NCBI RefSeq assembly: GCF_003402475.1
Contig: NZ_BFAB01000003.1
Location: 310,001 to 374,000 of the forward strand
Direction: 5' to 3'
Origin: Mycobacterium sp. MFM001
GTDB taxonomy: Bacteria > Actinomycetota > Actinomycetes > Mycobacteriales > Mycobacteriaceae
DNA: 64,000 bases
Shown here: piece after piece, positions 12,385-20,949 of the stretch
How the letters are laid out: each line of letters begins with the position of its first letter
Numbering within the stretch: the first letter of the stretch is position 1
Program-made: the position numbers and the translations under genes
The notes under the pieces: generated by a model
Told to the model about the DNA's origin: nothing
Seen by the model: only the letters and a program-made list of their open reading frames with translations
Databases searched by the model: none

Positions 12385-13020
12385 TTACGCCGGCTGCGCC
12401 GAGAGCTTGCGGTACTCCAGCACGGTGTCGATGATCCCGTAATCCTTGGCCTCTTCGGCGGTCAGGATCTTGTCGCGGTCGGTGTCCTTGCGGATCACCT
12501 CGGCTTCCTTGCCGGTGTGGCGAGCCAGCGTCGTCTCCATCAGCGTGCGCATCCGCTCGATCTCGGCGGCCTGGATTTCCAGGTCGGAGAACTGGCCCTG
12601 GATGACACCCGACAGCGACGGCTGGTGAATCAGCACCCGCGCGTTGGGCAGCGCCATCCGCTTACCGGGCGTGCCCGCGGCCAGCAACACCGCCGCGGCC
12701 GAGGCGGCCTGACCCAGGCACACCGTCTGGATGTCGGCCCGCACGTACTGCATGGTGTCGTAAATCGCCATCAGCGAAGTGAATCCGCCGCCGGGCGAGT
12801 TGATGTACATCGTGATGTCGCGGTCGGGATCCAGCGACTCGAGCACCAACAGCTGCGCCATGATGTCGTTGGCCGACGCGTCGTCGACCTGGACGCCGAG
12901 GAAGATGATGCGCTCCTCGAACAGCTTGTTGTACGGGTTGGATTCCTTGACGCCCCAACTCGAATGCTCGATGAACGACGGCAGGATGTAACGGGCCTGT
13001 GGTGCGATTTCGGGATTCAT
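12385..13020 (-). CDS. clpP2: ATP-dependent Clp protease proteolytic subunit ClpP2
   Basis: This is the second subunit of the mixed ClpP1P2 tetradecamer, 211 residues (M. tuberculosis 214). The serine active-site segment is [15 protein letters not shown], and the catalytic His lies in [10 protein letters not shown]. The acidic residue follows in the [16 protein letters not shown] segment. The ATG at 13020 overlaps the clpP1 stop (ATGA), so the two subunits are translationally coupled, which suits their obligate hetero-assembly. Confidence 0.97.
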   Translation of the reverse strand: MNPEIAPQARYILPSFIEHSSWGVKESNPYNKLFEERIIFLGVQVDDASANDIMAQLLVLESLDPDRDITMYINSPGGGFTSLMAIYDTMQYVRADIQTVCLGQAASAAAVLLAAGTPGKRMALPNARVLIHQPSLSGVIQGQFSDLEIQAAEIERMRTLMETTLARHTGKEAEVIRKDTDRDKILTAEEAKDYGIIDTVLEYRKLSAQPA

Positions 13021-13613
13021 GATGCGGCTCCGTTGACGGGGGCGTTGGTGATGATGTGGTCGACGAAGCCGTATTCCAGGGCTTCGGCGGCGGTGAACCA
13101 GCGGTCGCGGTCCGAGTCGGCCATGATCCGCTCGATCGGCTGGCCGGTGAATTCCGCGTTGAGCCGGAACATTTCCTTCTTGATGACGGCGAACTGCTCG
13201 GCCTGAATCGCGATGTCGGCCGCGCTGCCGGTCACGCCGCCCAGCGGCTGATGCATCAGGATCCGGGCGTGCGGCAAGGTATAGCGCTTGCCTTTGGTGC
13301 CCGCCGCCAAGAGGAACTGGCCCATCGAGGCCGCCATGCCCATCGCGTAGGTGGCGATGTCGCACGGGGCGAGCACCATCGTGTCGTAGATCGCCATGCC
13401 GGCGCTGATCGACCCGCCGGGCGAATTGATGTACAGCGAGATGTCTTTGGTCGGGTCCTCGGCGGCGAGCAGCAGAATCTGCGCGCAGAGCCGGTTGGCA
13501 ACGTCGTCGTTGACCTCAGAACCCAGGAAGATGATGCGCTCGGAGAGCAAGCGCTCATAGACCGAGTCGACGAGGTTCAGACCCTGCGTGTTCGAACGCA
13601 TGTCACCGCTCAC
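13017..13613 (-). CDS. clpP1: ATP-dependent Clp protease proteolytic subunit ClpP1
   Basis: In 198 residues, the catalytic Ser lies in [17 protein letters not shown], His in [12 protein letters not shown], and Asp in the [16 protein letters not shown] region. Together with ClpP2 it forms the essential mycobacterial protease. The GTG at 13613 is preferred because the homologue begins a few residues before the first internal ATG (13601) and a GCAGG-type ribosome site lies upstream. It follows tig by about 94 nt and is read in the same direction. Confidence 0.96.
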   Translation of the reverse strand: MSGDMRSNTQGLNLVDSVYERLLSERIIFLGSEVNDDVANRLCAQILLLAAEDPTKDISLYINSPGGSISAGMAIYDTMVLAPCDIATYAMGMAASMGQFLLAAGTKGKRYTLPHARILMHQPLGGVTGSAADIAIQAEQFAVIKKEMFRLNAEFTGQPIERIMADSDRDRWFTAAEALEYGFVDHIITNAPVNGAAS

Positions 13614-13707
13614 AGTGGACTACCTGCTTTCTCGTGTTCCGTATGAACGACACTAACCAACCGTTGCCGTGGTGCACTCCCCCAAGTGCCCGCGTTCGCT
13701 CAGAGCT

Positions 13708-15075
13708 TCACTCGGCGTCGCCCGCAGGCTCCGTCTCGTCGGCTTCGTCCGCGCCACGGCGAGGAAAGAACTCGCTGGTGTCGATCACATTCCCGTCGCT
13801 GTCGGTGACGGTGGCCGCCTCGACCACCGCGGCGATGGTCAGCCCGCGGCGGACGTCGGCGAACATGGCCGGCAACTGGTTGTTCTGCTGCATGTAGGCC
13901 AGCAGCTGCTGCGGCTCCACCCCGTATTGCTGTGAGGTCATCACCAGCCGCTCGGTCAGGTCGTCCTGGCCCACCTGGATGTCCAAGTCGTCGGCCAGCG
14001 CGTCGAGCAGCAGCTGCGTCTTGATGGCCTTTTCCGCGCCGGCGCGGGTGTCGGCGTCGAACTCTTCGCGCGACGATCCCTGCTCGGCGAGCGCCTCGGC
14101 GAATTTGGCTTCGTCGTGATCGAAGCGGTGGATGGCGTTGTGCAGCGCGTCGTCGACCTGGGCCTGCACGACCGCCTCGGGCAGCGGCATGTCGACCTGG
14201 TCGAGCAGGGCGTCGAGTGTGGCGTTGCGGATCGCCTCCGCCTGCTGGATGCGCTTGACCCGTCGCACCTGGTCGGACAGGTTGGCCCGCAGCTCCTCGA
14301 TGGTGTCGAATTCGCTTGCCAATTGGGCGAATTCGTCGTCGGGCTCGGGCAGTTCGCGTTCCTTGACCGACCCGACAGTGACGGTGACCTCGGCGTCCTG
14401 CCCGGCGTGCGGGCCGGCGGCCAGCTTGGTGGTGAAGGTTGCGGATTCGCCCGCCGAGAGCCCGACGATCGCTTCGTCGAGACCGTCGACCAACTGGCCG
14501 GACCCGACCTCGTGAGACAGCCCCTGCGTCGTCGCCTCCGGCACGTCCTCGCCGTTGACCGTGGCGGACAGGTCGATCGAGACGAAGTCGCCGTTGGCGG
14601 CGGGCCGCTCGACTGACGTCAGCGTGCCGAACCGGGCCCGAAGCGACTGCAGTTCGGCGTCGACGTCCTCGTCGCTGACCTCGATGGGGTCGACGGTGAT
14701 CTTCAACGCACTGAGGTCAGGCAGCGTGATGTCCGGGCGCACGTCGACCTCGGCGGTGAAGGTCAGCTCCTGGCCGTACTCCTTGTTGGTCACCTCGATG
14801 TCCGGCTGGCCCAGCGGCCGCACCTCCGACTCCGTCACTGCCTGGCTGTAGCGGCTGGGCAGGGCTTCGCTGATGACCTGGTCGAGCATCGCCTCGCGGC
14901 CGAAGCGCGCCTCGAGCAGCTTGGCCGGCGCCTTGCCCGGACGGAAACCGGGCAGCCGCACCTGCTTGGCCAGCTCTTTGTAGGCGCGGTCGAAGTCGGG
15001 TTCGAGCTCCGTGAACGGCACCTCGACATTGATCCGAACCCGGGTCGGGCTCAACTGCTCGACGGTGCTCTTCAC
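13708..15075 (-). CDS. tig: Trigger factor, ribosome-associated chaperone
   Basis: The 455-residue protein has the three trigger factor parts: an N-terminal ribosome-docking domain containing the [10 protein letters not shown] signature (about 41-50), a central FKBP-like prolyl isomerase domain (about 150-240) and a helical C-terminal chaperone domain rich in Glu/Gln. It binds nascent chains at the ribosome exit. Start is GTG at 15075. It lies head of the clpP1P2 genes and downstream of tRNA-Pro on the same strand, the usual tig-clpP arrangement. Confidence 0.97.
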   Translation of the reverse strand: MKSTVEQLSPTRVRINVEVPFTELEPDFDRAYKELAKQVRLPGFRPGKAPAKLLEARFGREAMLDQVISEALPSRYSQAVTESEVRPLGQPDIEVTNKEYGQELTFTAEVDVRPDITLPDLSALKITVDPIEVSDEDVDAELQSLRARFGTLTSVERPAANGDFVSIDLSATVNGEDVPEATTQGLSHEVGSGQLVDGLDEAIVGLSAGESATFTTKLAAGPHAGQDAEVTVTVGSVKERELPEPDDEFAQLASEFDTIEELRANLSDQVRRVKRIQQAEAIRNATLDALLDQVDMPLPEAVVQAQVDDALHNAIHRFDHDEAKFAEALAEQGSSREEFDADTRAGAEKAIKTQLLLDALADDLDIQVGQDDLTERLVMTSQQYGVEPQQLLAYMQQNNQLPAMFADVRRGLTIAAVVEAATVTDSDGNVIDTSEFFPRRGADEADETEPAGDAE

Positions 15076-15126
15076 GGCTGTACTCCTCGGTGTCGGTTCT
15101 GATGGGCGTCGGTGCTCGGCGCGGAG

Positions 15127-15200
15127 TCGGGGTGACAGGATTTGAACCTGCGGCCTTCCGCTCCCAAAGCGGATGCGCTACCAAGCTGCGCTACACCCCG
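15127..15200 (-). tRNA. tRNA-Pro (UGG)
   Basis: The 74-nt cloverleaf has a 7-bp acceptor stem CGGGGTG/CACCCCG and discriminator A. The anticodon loop TTTGGGA gives anticodon TGG. The T-arm contains GGTTCAAATCC. CCA is not encoded. It lies just upstream of tig on the same strand. Confidence 0.97.
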
Positions 15201-15266
15201 CGGTGACCTCGCGATCCTACGGCCCTCCGGCGGCAACCTCACGGCAAGGTCACGGGAGCGCGTCAT

Positions 15267-15296
15267 TTGGATTTGATGTCGGACGCGCCGTACAGT
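15267..15296 (+). promoter_or_regulatory. Promoter of tRNA-Gly
   Basis: TTGGAT (15267-15272), an 18-nt spacer and TACAGT (15291-15296) end about 19 nt before the tRNA. A degenerate copy of this segment, with TACATT at 16677-16682, precedes the pseudo-tRNA downstream. Confidence 0.5.
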
Positions 15297-15314
15297 CTGG
15301 CTCGACTAATCCAC

Positions 15315-15388
15315 GCGGGCGTAGCTCAATGGTAGAGCCCTAGTCTTCCAAACTAGCGACGCGGGTTCGATTCCCGTCGCCCGCTCCA
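15315..15388 (+). tRNA. tRNA-Gly (UCC), CCA encoded
   Basis: The acceptor stem is GCGGGCG/CGCCCGC with discriminator T (15385) followed by an encoded CCA. The anticodon stem CTAGT/ACTAG closes a CTTCCAA loop with anticodon TCC. The D-arm (GTAGCTCAATGGTAGAGC) and T-arm (GGTTCGATTCC) are intact. A decayed copy lies about 1.39 kb downstream. Confidence 0.97.
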
Positions 15389-15471
15389 AGCCAAGCCTTC
15401 GCACCAGTCAAGTGCGGGGAGAGCCGCCACCACCTGGGCTGAGAATGCCGACAATTCAGTAGAGAGGCGCC

Positions 15472-16656
15472 ATGGCCGAGGTCGATATCCAAGGCTCATG
15501 CACGTCCCGCTTCGAGCGGGTACGCGACGCGTTCGAACAGAACTTTGCGCTGCGCAACGAGATCGGCGCCGCCGTCGCGGTCTGGGTGGACGGGGATCTC
15601 GTCGTCAACCTCTGGGGTGGTTCGACCGATGCCGCCAGGACCCGGCCATGGCGGGAAGACACGCTGGCGAATGTGCTCTCGGGCACCAAGGGACTGACGA
15701 GCACATGCGTGCACCACCTCGCCGACCGCGGCGAGTTGCACCTGGACGCGCCGGTGGCGCGGTATTGGCCGGAATTCGGCCAGGCCGGAAAGGAAGCCAT
15801 CACGGTCGCGATGGTGATGAGTCACCGCTCCGGGGTGATCGGACCGCGTACCCGGCTGTCCTGGGAGGACGTCGCCGACTGGGATTTCGTCTGCGAGCGG
15901 CTCGCGGCCGCCGAACCGTGGTGGGAACCCGGTACCGCCCAGGGCTACCACATGACTACTTACGGTTTCATTCTCGGCGAGGTGTTCCGCCGGGTCACCG
16001 GCCGCACGGTTGGCCAGTATCTACGCACCGAGATCGCCGAACCGCTCGGCGCCGAAGTCCACATCGGCTTGCCCCGCCACGAACAACACCGCTGCGCCGA
16101 TCGGGTGAACAAGCCGCACATCCGCGAGATGCTGGCCGACGTCGAAGCCCCCGGCTATCCCAGCACGCTAGACGAACATCCGAAGGCAGGTCTCTCCATC
16201 GCGATGGGCTTCGCCCCCGACGACGAGCTCGCTTGCAACAACCCCGCGCTGTGGCGGGAGCTGGAGTTCCCGGGCACCAACGGGCACGTGTCCGCATTGG
16301 GCCTGGCGACGTTCTACAACGCGCTCGCGCAGGAGAAGCTGCTGAGCCGTGATCACATGGAGCGGATCCGGGTGTCGCAGGGCGGTTTCGACACCGACCT
16401 GGTCCTTGGCCGCCGGGTGGCCGACCACGGGTGGGGTCTGGGCTACATGCTCAACCAGCGCTGCGTCAACGGGCCCAACCCGCACATCTTCGGACACGGC
16501 GGACTGGGCGGCTCGTTCGGATTCGTCGACTTAGAGCACCGAATCGGCTACGCCTACGTGATGAATCGGTACGACGCCACCAAAGCCAACGCCGACCCGC
16601 GCAGTCTTGCCCTGAGCAACACGGTCTACGCCGCGCTCGGGGTTATGCCGGAGTGA
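15472..16656 (+). CDS. lipP: Serine beta-lactamase-fold esterase LipP, copy 1
   Basis: The 394-residue protein belongs to the class C beta-lactamase/D-Ala-D-Ala carboxypeptidase-like esterases (family VIII type). The nucleophile motif SxxK is Ser70-Gly-Thr-Lys73 (SGTKG), with the tyrosine motif around YHMTTYG (about 162). No signal peptide is seen, so it is probably cytoplasmic; the substrate is unknown, likely a short acyl ester. Length equals that given for M. tuberculosis LipP (394). AGAGAGG precedes the ATG. It follows tRNA-Gly by 83 nt and is the intact member of a tandem duplication. Confidence 0.9.
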   Translation: MAEVDIQGSCTSRFERVRDAFEQNFALRNEIGAAVAVWVDGDLVVNLWGGSTDAARTRPWREDTLANVLSGTKGLTSTCVHHLADRGELHLDAPVARYWPEFGQAGKEAITVAMVMSHRSGVIGPRTRLSWEDVADWDFVCERLAAAEPWWEPGTAQGYHMTTYGFILGEVFRRVTGRTVGQYLRTEIAEPLGAEVHIGLPRHEQHRCADRVNKPHIREMLADVEAPGYPSTLDEHPKAGLSIAMGFAPDDELACNNPALWRELEFPGTNGHVSALGLATFYNALAQEKLLSRDHMERIRVSQGGFDTDLVLGRRVADHGWGLGYMLNQRCVNGPNPHIFGHGGLGGSFGFVDLEHRIGYAYVMNRYDATKANADPRSLALSNTVYAALGVMPE

Positions 16657-16701
16657 CCCTGGAGCCGACGGCCCCGTACATTTAGTGCTCACGCAATTCC
16701 T

Positions 16702-16770
16702 GCGCGCAGCTCACCGGTGGAATCTAGTCTTCCAAACTAGCGAAGACGGCTCGATTCCCTGCGACCGCTC
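16702..16770 (+). pseudogene. Decayed tRNA-Gly(UCC) copy
   Basis: The segment keeps the whole anticodon arm of the upstream tRNA-Gly (CTAGTCTTCCAAACTAG) and recognisable D-arm and T-loop remnants (CTCGATTCC). The acceptor arms GCGCGCA and CGACCGC mispair at several positions and the T-stem no longer pairs. It is preceded by a decayed promoter copy (TACATT at 16677). It marks the left end of a tandem duplication that also copied lipP. Confidence 0.85.
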
Positions 16771-16853
16771 AGGGCGGGCGTGGAGTCCAAGGAGGGCAAC
16801 AAATCCGCCAGACACGCGCCATAGGCGACGTCGACATCCATGGCTCGTGCGCT

Positions 16854-17999
16854 TTGGGCTTCGAGAAAGTTCGCGACGCGTTCGAGCAGAACTTTGCCCT
16901 GCGCAATGAAGTCGGCGCCGCGGTGGCGGCGTGGGTGGACGGGGATCTCGTCGTCAACCTGTGGGGCGGCTCCGCCGACGCGGCCGGTACCCGGCCGTGG
17001 CGTCAAGACACACTGGCCACCATCTTGTCCGCGACCAAGGGGCTGACCAGCACCTGTGTGCATCAGCTCGCCGAGCGTGGCGAGATCGACCTAGGCGCGC
17101 CGGTGGCGCGCTACTGGCCAGAGTTCGCGCAGGCCGGTAAACAAAGCATCACCGTCGCCATGGTGCTGAGCCACCGTTCCGGAGTGATCGGGCCGCGCGC
17201 CCGGCTGCGCTGGCAGGACGTCGCCGACTGGAACTTTGTCTGCGAACAGCTGGCCGCCGCCGAACCGTGGTGGACGCCGGGTACCGCGCAGGGCTATCAC
17301 CTGGCCACGTTCGGGTTCATCCTCGGCGAAGTGGTCCGCCGGGTGACCGGTTGCACGCTTGGTCAGTACCTGCGCACTGAGATCGCCGAGCCGCTGGGCG
17401 CCGACATCCACATCGGCTTGTCGGCGGCCGAACTACTCCGCTGCGCGGACCTGGTCGACAAACCGCATCCCCGCGACATCCTGGCGAACGCACCGGACGA
17501 CCCGGTCACGCTGGCCGAGGATCCGAAGGCCGGGCTGTCAGTCGCGTGGGGTTTTGTGCCCGACGACGAGTTCGGCTCCAACGACCGCACGCGGTGGCGA
17601 CAGCTGGAGTTCCCCGACATCGGGGGTCATGTCTCGGCGCTCGGTCTGGCGACGTTCTACAACGCGCTCGCCCAGGAGAAACTGCTGAGCCGCCGCCACA
17701 TGGAGTTGGTCCGGGTGCCGCAGGGCGGCTTCGAGACCGACCTGGTGCTCGGTCCCCGAGTCGCCGACCACGGCTGGGGCTTGGGCTACATGCTCAACCA
17801 GCGCTGCGTCAACGGGCCCAACCCGCACATCTTCGGACACGGCGGACTGGGCGGCTCATTCGGATTCGTCGACTTAGAGCACCGAATCGGCTACGCCTAC
17901 GTGATGAATCGGTACGACGCCACCAAAGCCAACGCCGACCCGCGCAGTGTTGCGCTGTCCAGTGAGATCTACGCGGCGCTGGGGGTTAAGGCAGGCTGA
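16854..17999 (+). CDS. LipP paralogue, copy 2, without a canonical full-length start
   Basis: It is a tandem duplicate of the preceding lipP, with the SxxK motif and C-terminal domain intact and the last 167-nt block nearly identical in DNA. Homology continues upstream of the TTG at 16854, but the codon matching the ATG of copy 1 is ATA (16821-16823). The only standard in-frame start is this TTG, which drops 11 codons and has no nearby Shine-Dalgarno. A perfect AAGGAGG lies at 16789-16795, too far from both. Either a near-cognate codon (ATA, or ATC at 16803) is used, or translation is weak. The reading frame is otherwise open for about 381 codons, so selection may still act. It converges on the Gly/Pro-rich gene at 18008. 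Confidence 0.75.
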   Translation: MGFEKVRDAFEQNFALRNEVGAAVAAWVDGDLVVNLWGGSADAAGTRPWRQDTLATILSATKGLTSTCVHQLAERGEIDLGAPVARYWPEFAQAGKQSITVAMVLSHRSGVIGPRARLRWQDVADWNFVCEQLAAAEPWWTPGTAQGYHLATFGFILGEVVRRVTGCTLGQYLRTEIAEPLGADIHIGLSAAELLRCADLVDKPHPRDILANAPDDPVTLAEDPKAGLSVAWGFVPDDEFGSNDRTRWRQLEFPDIGGHVSALGLATFYNALAQEKLLSRRHMELVRVPQGGFETDLVLGPRVADHGWGLGYMLNQRCVNGPNPHIFGHGGLGGSFGFVDLEHRIGYAYVMNRYDATKANADPRSVALSSEIYAALGVKAG

Positions 18000-18007
18000 C
18001 GCAGGCC

Positions 18008-18331
18008 TTAGTGCCCGCCGCCGCCCCCGCCACCGCCGCCGTGGCCGCCGCTGCCGCCTCCGGCGGCACCGCCGTCTTCCCCGCCGCCGACGCCGCCGGG
18101 TGCTGGCCCGCCAGGGCCGGGTCCGCCGGGACCGGGACCGTAATCCCCGCCGGGACCCGGGCCGTTGCAGTAGGGGCCGTTTCCGGGGTTCCAGTCGTCG
18201 CCCGGATTGCACGGGTAAGTCGGGAAAGCCGTCATTTGCGCGTGGACGTCGCTGGCCGCGCCGAGCCCGACCAGGCCGAAGCCTGCCGAGAGTAAGGCCG
18301 TCGTTGCGGCGACGCGTACAGATTTCTTCAT
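18008..18331 (-). CDS. Small secreted Gly/Pro-rich protein
   Basis: The 107-residue product has a clear signal peptide (MKKSVRVAATTALLSAGFG, cleavage after DVHA at about residue 31). A short segment with two cysteines follows (YPCNPGDDWNPGNGPYC), and then a low-complexity tail of GPG and poly-Gly ending in His. It is exported; function unknown. The WNPGNG-like segment and the HAQ cleavage site resemble those of the gene at 18440-18793, so the two are probably paralogues. Codon bias at Gly runs is extreme. Not recognised as a named family. Confidence 0.75.
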   Translation of the reverse strand: MKKSVRVAATTALLSAGFGLVGLGAASDVHAQMTAFPTYPCNPGDDWNPGNGPYCNGPGPGGDYGPGPGGPGPGGPAPGGVGGGEDGGAAGGGSGGHGGGGGGGGGH

Positions 18332-18386
18332 CTTCGGGCGGTACCCCGAGCGCGTGTGCGGGAAACGGCTTTTGGGTGAGAGATAG

Positions 18387-18421
18387 AGCGACGGTCGCGG
18401 GGTTTGGCCGCGACCGTCGCT
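18387..18421. terminator. 14-bp perfect hairpin downstream of the 18440-18793 gene
   Basis: AGCGACGGTCGCGG (18387-18400) and CCGCGACCGTCGCT (18408-18421) form a 14-bp perfect stem with a 7-nt loop GGTTTGG. It starts 19 nt past the stop of the minus-strand secreted-protein gene and separates it from the paralogue at 18008. Confidence 0.8.
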
Positions 18422-18439
18422 TGCGGTGGTCAGGTGGGG

Positions 18440-18793
18440 TTAGCGGCGGGGTCCGCCAGGGCCACCCGGCCCGCCAGGCCCGCCCGGTCCGCCAGGACCG
18501 CCGGGGTGGTCACCAGGGCCGCCGGGTCCGCCCGGACCGCCCGGGTGGTCGCCAGGTCCGCCCGGTCCCCAGTGCGGGTCGGGATGGGGGTTGGGCCCTG
18601 GTCCGCGCCAGTTTTCGTGGCAGCCGTTCCAGTCCCAGTTAGGGCCCCAGCCGGGGTCCCAGAAGTCACCCGGGCACCATTGCGGGAACGGCCCGGGCTG
18701 GGCGTGAGCGTCGGTTGCGGTGCCGACGCCGGCCAGGCCCAATCCGACGGCGACGACGGCTGTTGCTGCGGTGATGTGTGCGATTCGTTTCAC
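18440..18793 (-). CDS. Small secreted Pro/Gly-rich protein with Trp/Cys motif
   Basis: The 117-residue product starts at GTG 18793 with a signal peptide (VKRIAHITAATAVVAVGLG, cleavage after DAHA). The mature part begins PGPFPQWCPGDFWDPGWG with Trp residues and a second Cys (NGCHENW), then a long tail of GGPGGPGDHP repeats. Two cysteines could form a disulfide outside the cell. Similar WCPGD proteins occur widely in mycobacteria; their function is unknown to me. It is a likely paralogue of the gene at 18008. Confidence 0.78.
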   Translation of the reverse strand: MKRIAHITAATAVVAVGLGLAGVGTATDAHAQPGPFPQWCPGDFWDPGWGPNWDWNGCHENWRGPGPNPHPDPHWGPGGPGDHPGGPGGPGGPGDHPGGPGGPGGPGGPGGPGGPRR

Positions 18794-18889
18794 GCTTTTC
18801 TTCGTATCAAACGAACCTATGCGTGAGATGTGAGTCGGTTTTGAATGGAATGCGTTGCGCACCAAGCTTGATCAATGTAGCGGAGTCTG

Positions 18890-19678
18890 CTACCGCTGAC
18901 ATTCGGGGCACCAGAAGACGTTCCGGCCTTCCAGTTCCGCGGTACGGACTGTCGTGGCACACACCCGGCACGGGTCCCCTGCGCGGCGATAGACATAGGT
19001 GCGCGGACGGTCGGGCAGATACGACGGCGCGCCGTGGTCGTGCTCGGGGCGCACCACGAAAATCTTGCCGCGGCGTAGCCCGATTTTCATCAGCGCGACC
19101 AAATCTGTCCACGCCGCCTTGAATTCGGCTTCGGTGACCGCACGGCCGACCCGATAGGGGTCGATGGCGTGACGGAACAACAGCTCGCTGCGGTAGACGT
19201 TGCCGACACCGGCGATGACCGTCTGGTCCATCAACAACGCGCCGATTGGCCTGCGGGACTTGCTGATCCGCGCCCATGCCCATTCCGGGTCGGCGTCGCG
19301 GCGCAACGGGTCGGGGCCGAGCCGGGCCACCACGTCGGCAACCTGCGCGTCGTCGATTAGTTCGCACACCGTCGGGCCGCGCAGGTCGGTGCCGTACTCG
19401 GCGCCGACCATCCGCATCCGCACCTGACCGACCGGCGCCGGCATCGGGGTGGGGTGCTCGGTGAAACTGCCGTAAAGGCCAAGGTGCACATGCACTATCG
19501 GGCCGTCGGCGTAGTGGTGGAACAGGTGCTTGCCCCACACGCTGGTGTGTCGCAGCACGAGGCCGTCGACGGCGGCCGCCGCGAACCGGCCCTGCGGGCT
19601 GGACACTGCGACCGGCGCGCCGGCGAACCGCCGCTGGTGCAGCCGCGCCAGCCGGTGCAGGGTGTGGCCTTCGGGCAC
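18890..19678 (-). CDS. nei2: Endonuclease VIII-like DNA glycosylase Nei2
   Basis: This base-excision repair enzyme removes oxidised bases with an attached AP lyase. In 262 residues the catalytic N-terminus is MPEGHTL (Pro2 nucleophile, Glu3), the H2TH region contains LLMDQTVIAGVGNVYRSE, and the C-terminal zinc finger has CRVC and CPEC pairs. Start is GTG at 19678. It is 4 nt downstream of rpiB, giving a tight pair, as in the Rv2464c-Rv2465c order. Confidence 0.94.
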   Translation of the reverse strand: MPEGHTLHRLARLHQRRFAGAPVAVSSPQGRFAAAAVDGLVLRHTSVWGKHLFHHYADGPIVHVHLGLYGSFTEHPTPMPAPVGQVRMRMVGAEYGTDLRGPTVCELIDDAQVADVVARLGPDPLRRDADPEWAWARISKSRRPIGALLMDQTVIAGVGNVYRSELLFRHAIDPYRVGRAVTEAEFKAAWTDLVALMKIGLRRGKIFVVRPEHDHGAPSYLPDRPRTYVYRRAGDPCRVCATTVRTAELEGRNVFWCPECQR

Positions 19679-19682
19679 GGCG

Positions 19683-20165
19683 TTATTCGGCTGCAGCGCC
19701 GGGCACCGGCGGCGCTTGATGGGTGCGTTCGTATTCGGTGAGGATGTCGATACGACGTTGGTGGCGTTCGGCTTCCGACCACGGCGTGCTGACGAACGCG
19801 TCGACGATGGCCAGCGCCTCCGGGAGGGTATGCATGCGCCCGCCGATACCGATCAGTTGTGCATTGTTGTGCTCGCGGGCCAGCGTCGCGGTTTCCACGC
19901 TCCACGCCAGCGCGCACCGGGCGCCGGGAACCTTGTTGGCAGCAATCTGCTCACCGTTGCCCGACCCGCCGAGCACGATGCCCAGGCTGCCGGGGTCGGC
20001 CACCGTGCGCGCTGCGGCGGCGATGCAGAATGCCGGGTAGTCGTCGTCGGCGTCGTAGCTGAACGCTCCGCAGTCGATCGGCTCGTGGCCGGCCTTTTGC
20101 AGGTGTTCGATGATCTGCTGCTTGAGCTCGTAGCCGGCGTGGTCGGAACCGAGGTAGACGCGCAT
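19683..20165 (-). CDS. rpiB: Ribose-5-phosphate isomerase B
   Basis: It interconverts ribulose 5-phosphate and ribose 5-phosphate in the pentose phosphate pathway. The 160-residue protein shows the RpiB start VYLGSDHAGYELK, the catalytic GGSGNGEQIAANK loop (about 66-78), and GIGGRMHTLPEA near the C-terminal third. Actinobacterial RpiB uses a glutamate rather than the cysteine found in E. coli, consistent with the glutamate in the GNGE segment. It is upstream of nei2 on the same strand. Confidence 0.96.
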   Translation of the reverse strand: MRVYLGSDHAGYELKQQIIEHLQKAGHEPIDCGAFSYDADDDYPAFCIAAAARTVADPGSLGIVLGGSGNGEQIAANKVPGARCALAWSVETATLAREHNNAQLIGIGGRMHTLPEALAIVDAFVSTPWSEAERHQRRIDILTEYERTHQAPPVPGAAAE

Positions 20166-20184
20166 CCCGACATTCTTTCATTGC

Positions 20185-20246
20185 GGCGAGCGTGCGCGTC
20201 GCCGGCCGATACGCCGATCTACCCACCGGGATTGCGCACGCTCGCC
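20185..20246. repeat. Long-armed inverted repeat (GCGAGCGTGCG element), copy 1
   Basis: The 13-bp perfect arms GGCGAGCGTGCGC (20185-20197) and GCGCACGCTCGCC (20234-20246) are separated by 36 nt. It lies between rpiB and the Rv2466c homologue, which read in the same direction. A second element with related arms follows pepN. Confidence 0.75.
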
Positions 20247-20256
20247 GAAGGACTCG

Positions 20257-20868
20257 CTAGTCGAATTCGGGCCGTTCGGTGCGCGTGCGCTTGAGCTCCC
20301 AGAAGTGTGGGTAGGAGGCGAAAGTGACCGAGGCGTCCCAGAGCTTGCCGGCGTCCTCGCCGCGCGGGATCTTCGACAGCACCGGGCCGAAGAACGCGAC
20401 GCCGTTGACGTGGATGGTGGGTGTGCCGACGTCCTCGCCGACGGCATCCATCCCGGCGTGGTGGCTCTTGCGTAGCGCCTCGTCGTATTTGTCGGTGTCG
20501 GCGGCGTCGGCCAGCTCGGCCGGCAGGCCGACCTCGGCCAGCGATTGCTTGATGACGTCGTCGAGGTCCTTGTTGTCCTCGTTGTGGATGCGGGTGCCCA
20601 TCGCGGTGTACAGCGGCGCGAGAACCTTGGCGCCATGAGCCTGCTCGGCGGCAATCGCGACCCGCACAGGTCCAAAGGCTTTTGCCATCCGTTCGCGGTA
20701 CTGCTCGGGCAGGTCGTCGCGGCCCTCGTTGAGCACCGCCAGGCTCATCACGTGGAAGTTGACCTCGATGTCGCGGACCTTTTCGACCTCCAGGATCCAG
20801 CGCGACGTGATCCATGCCCACGGGCACAGCGGATCGAACCAGAAATCGGCGACTGACTTCTTGGGCAT
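20257..20868 (-). CDS. Rv2466c-type mycothiol-dependent DsbA-fold nitroreductase, CPWA active site
   Basis: The 203-residue protein is closely related to M. tuberculosis Rv2466c (mycoredoxin-2-like, DsbA thioredoxin fold with a helical insertion), which reduces disulfides with mycothiol and activates nitro prodrugs. The active-site segment reads [14 protein letters not shown], with Cys15 and Ala18, so the resolving cysteine of CPWC is missing. The conserved cis-Pro region is [11 protein letters not shown]. The ATG at 20868 is followed by the expected SVADFWF start and preceded by GAGAGGATCC. The residue change was checked on the DNA (GCA codon). Confidence 0.9.
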   Translation of the reverse strand: MPKKSVADFWFDPLCPWAWITSRWILEVEKVRDIEVNFHVMSLAVLNEGRDDLPEQYRERMAKAFGPVRVAIAAEQAHGAKVLAPLYTAMGTRIHNEDNKDLDDVIKQSLAEVGLPAELADAADTDKYDEALRKSHHAGMDAVGEDVGTPTIHVNGVAFFGPVLSKIPRGEDAGKLWDASVTFASYPHFWELKRTRTERPEFD

Positions 20869-20949
20869 GGGGATCCTCTCTTTGGCGGTGCGGCTAACCG
20901 TCCAGCACAACCGTAACCGCGGGACGACTGTTCCCGGGCCCGGGTTGTG

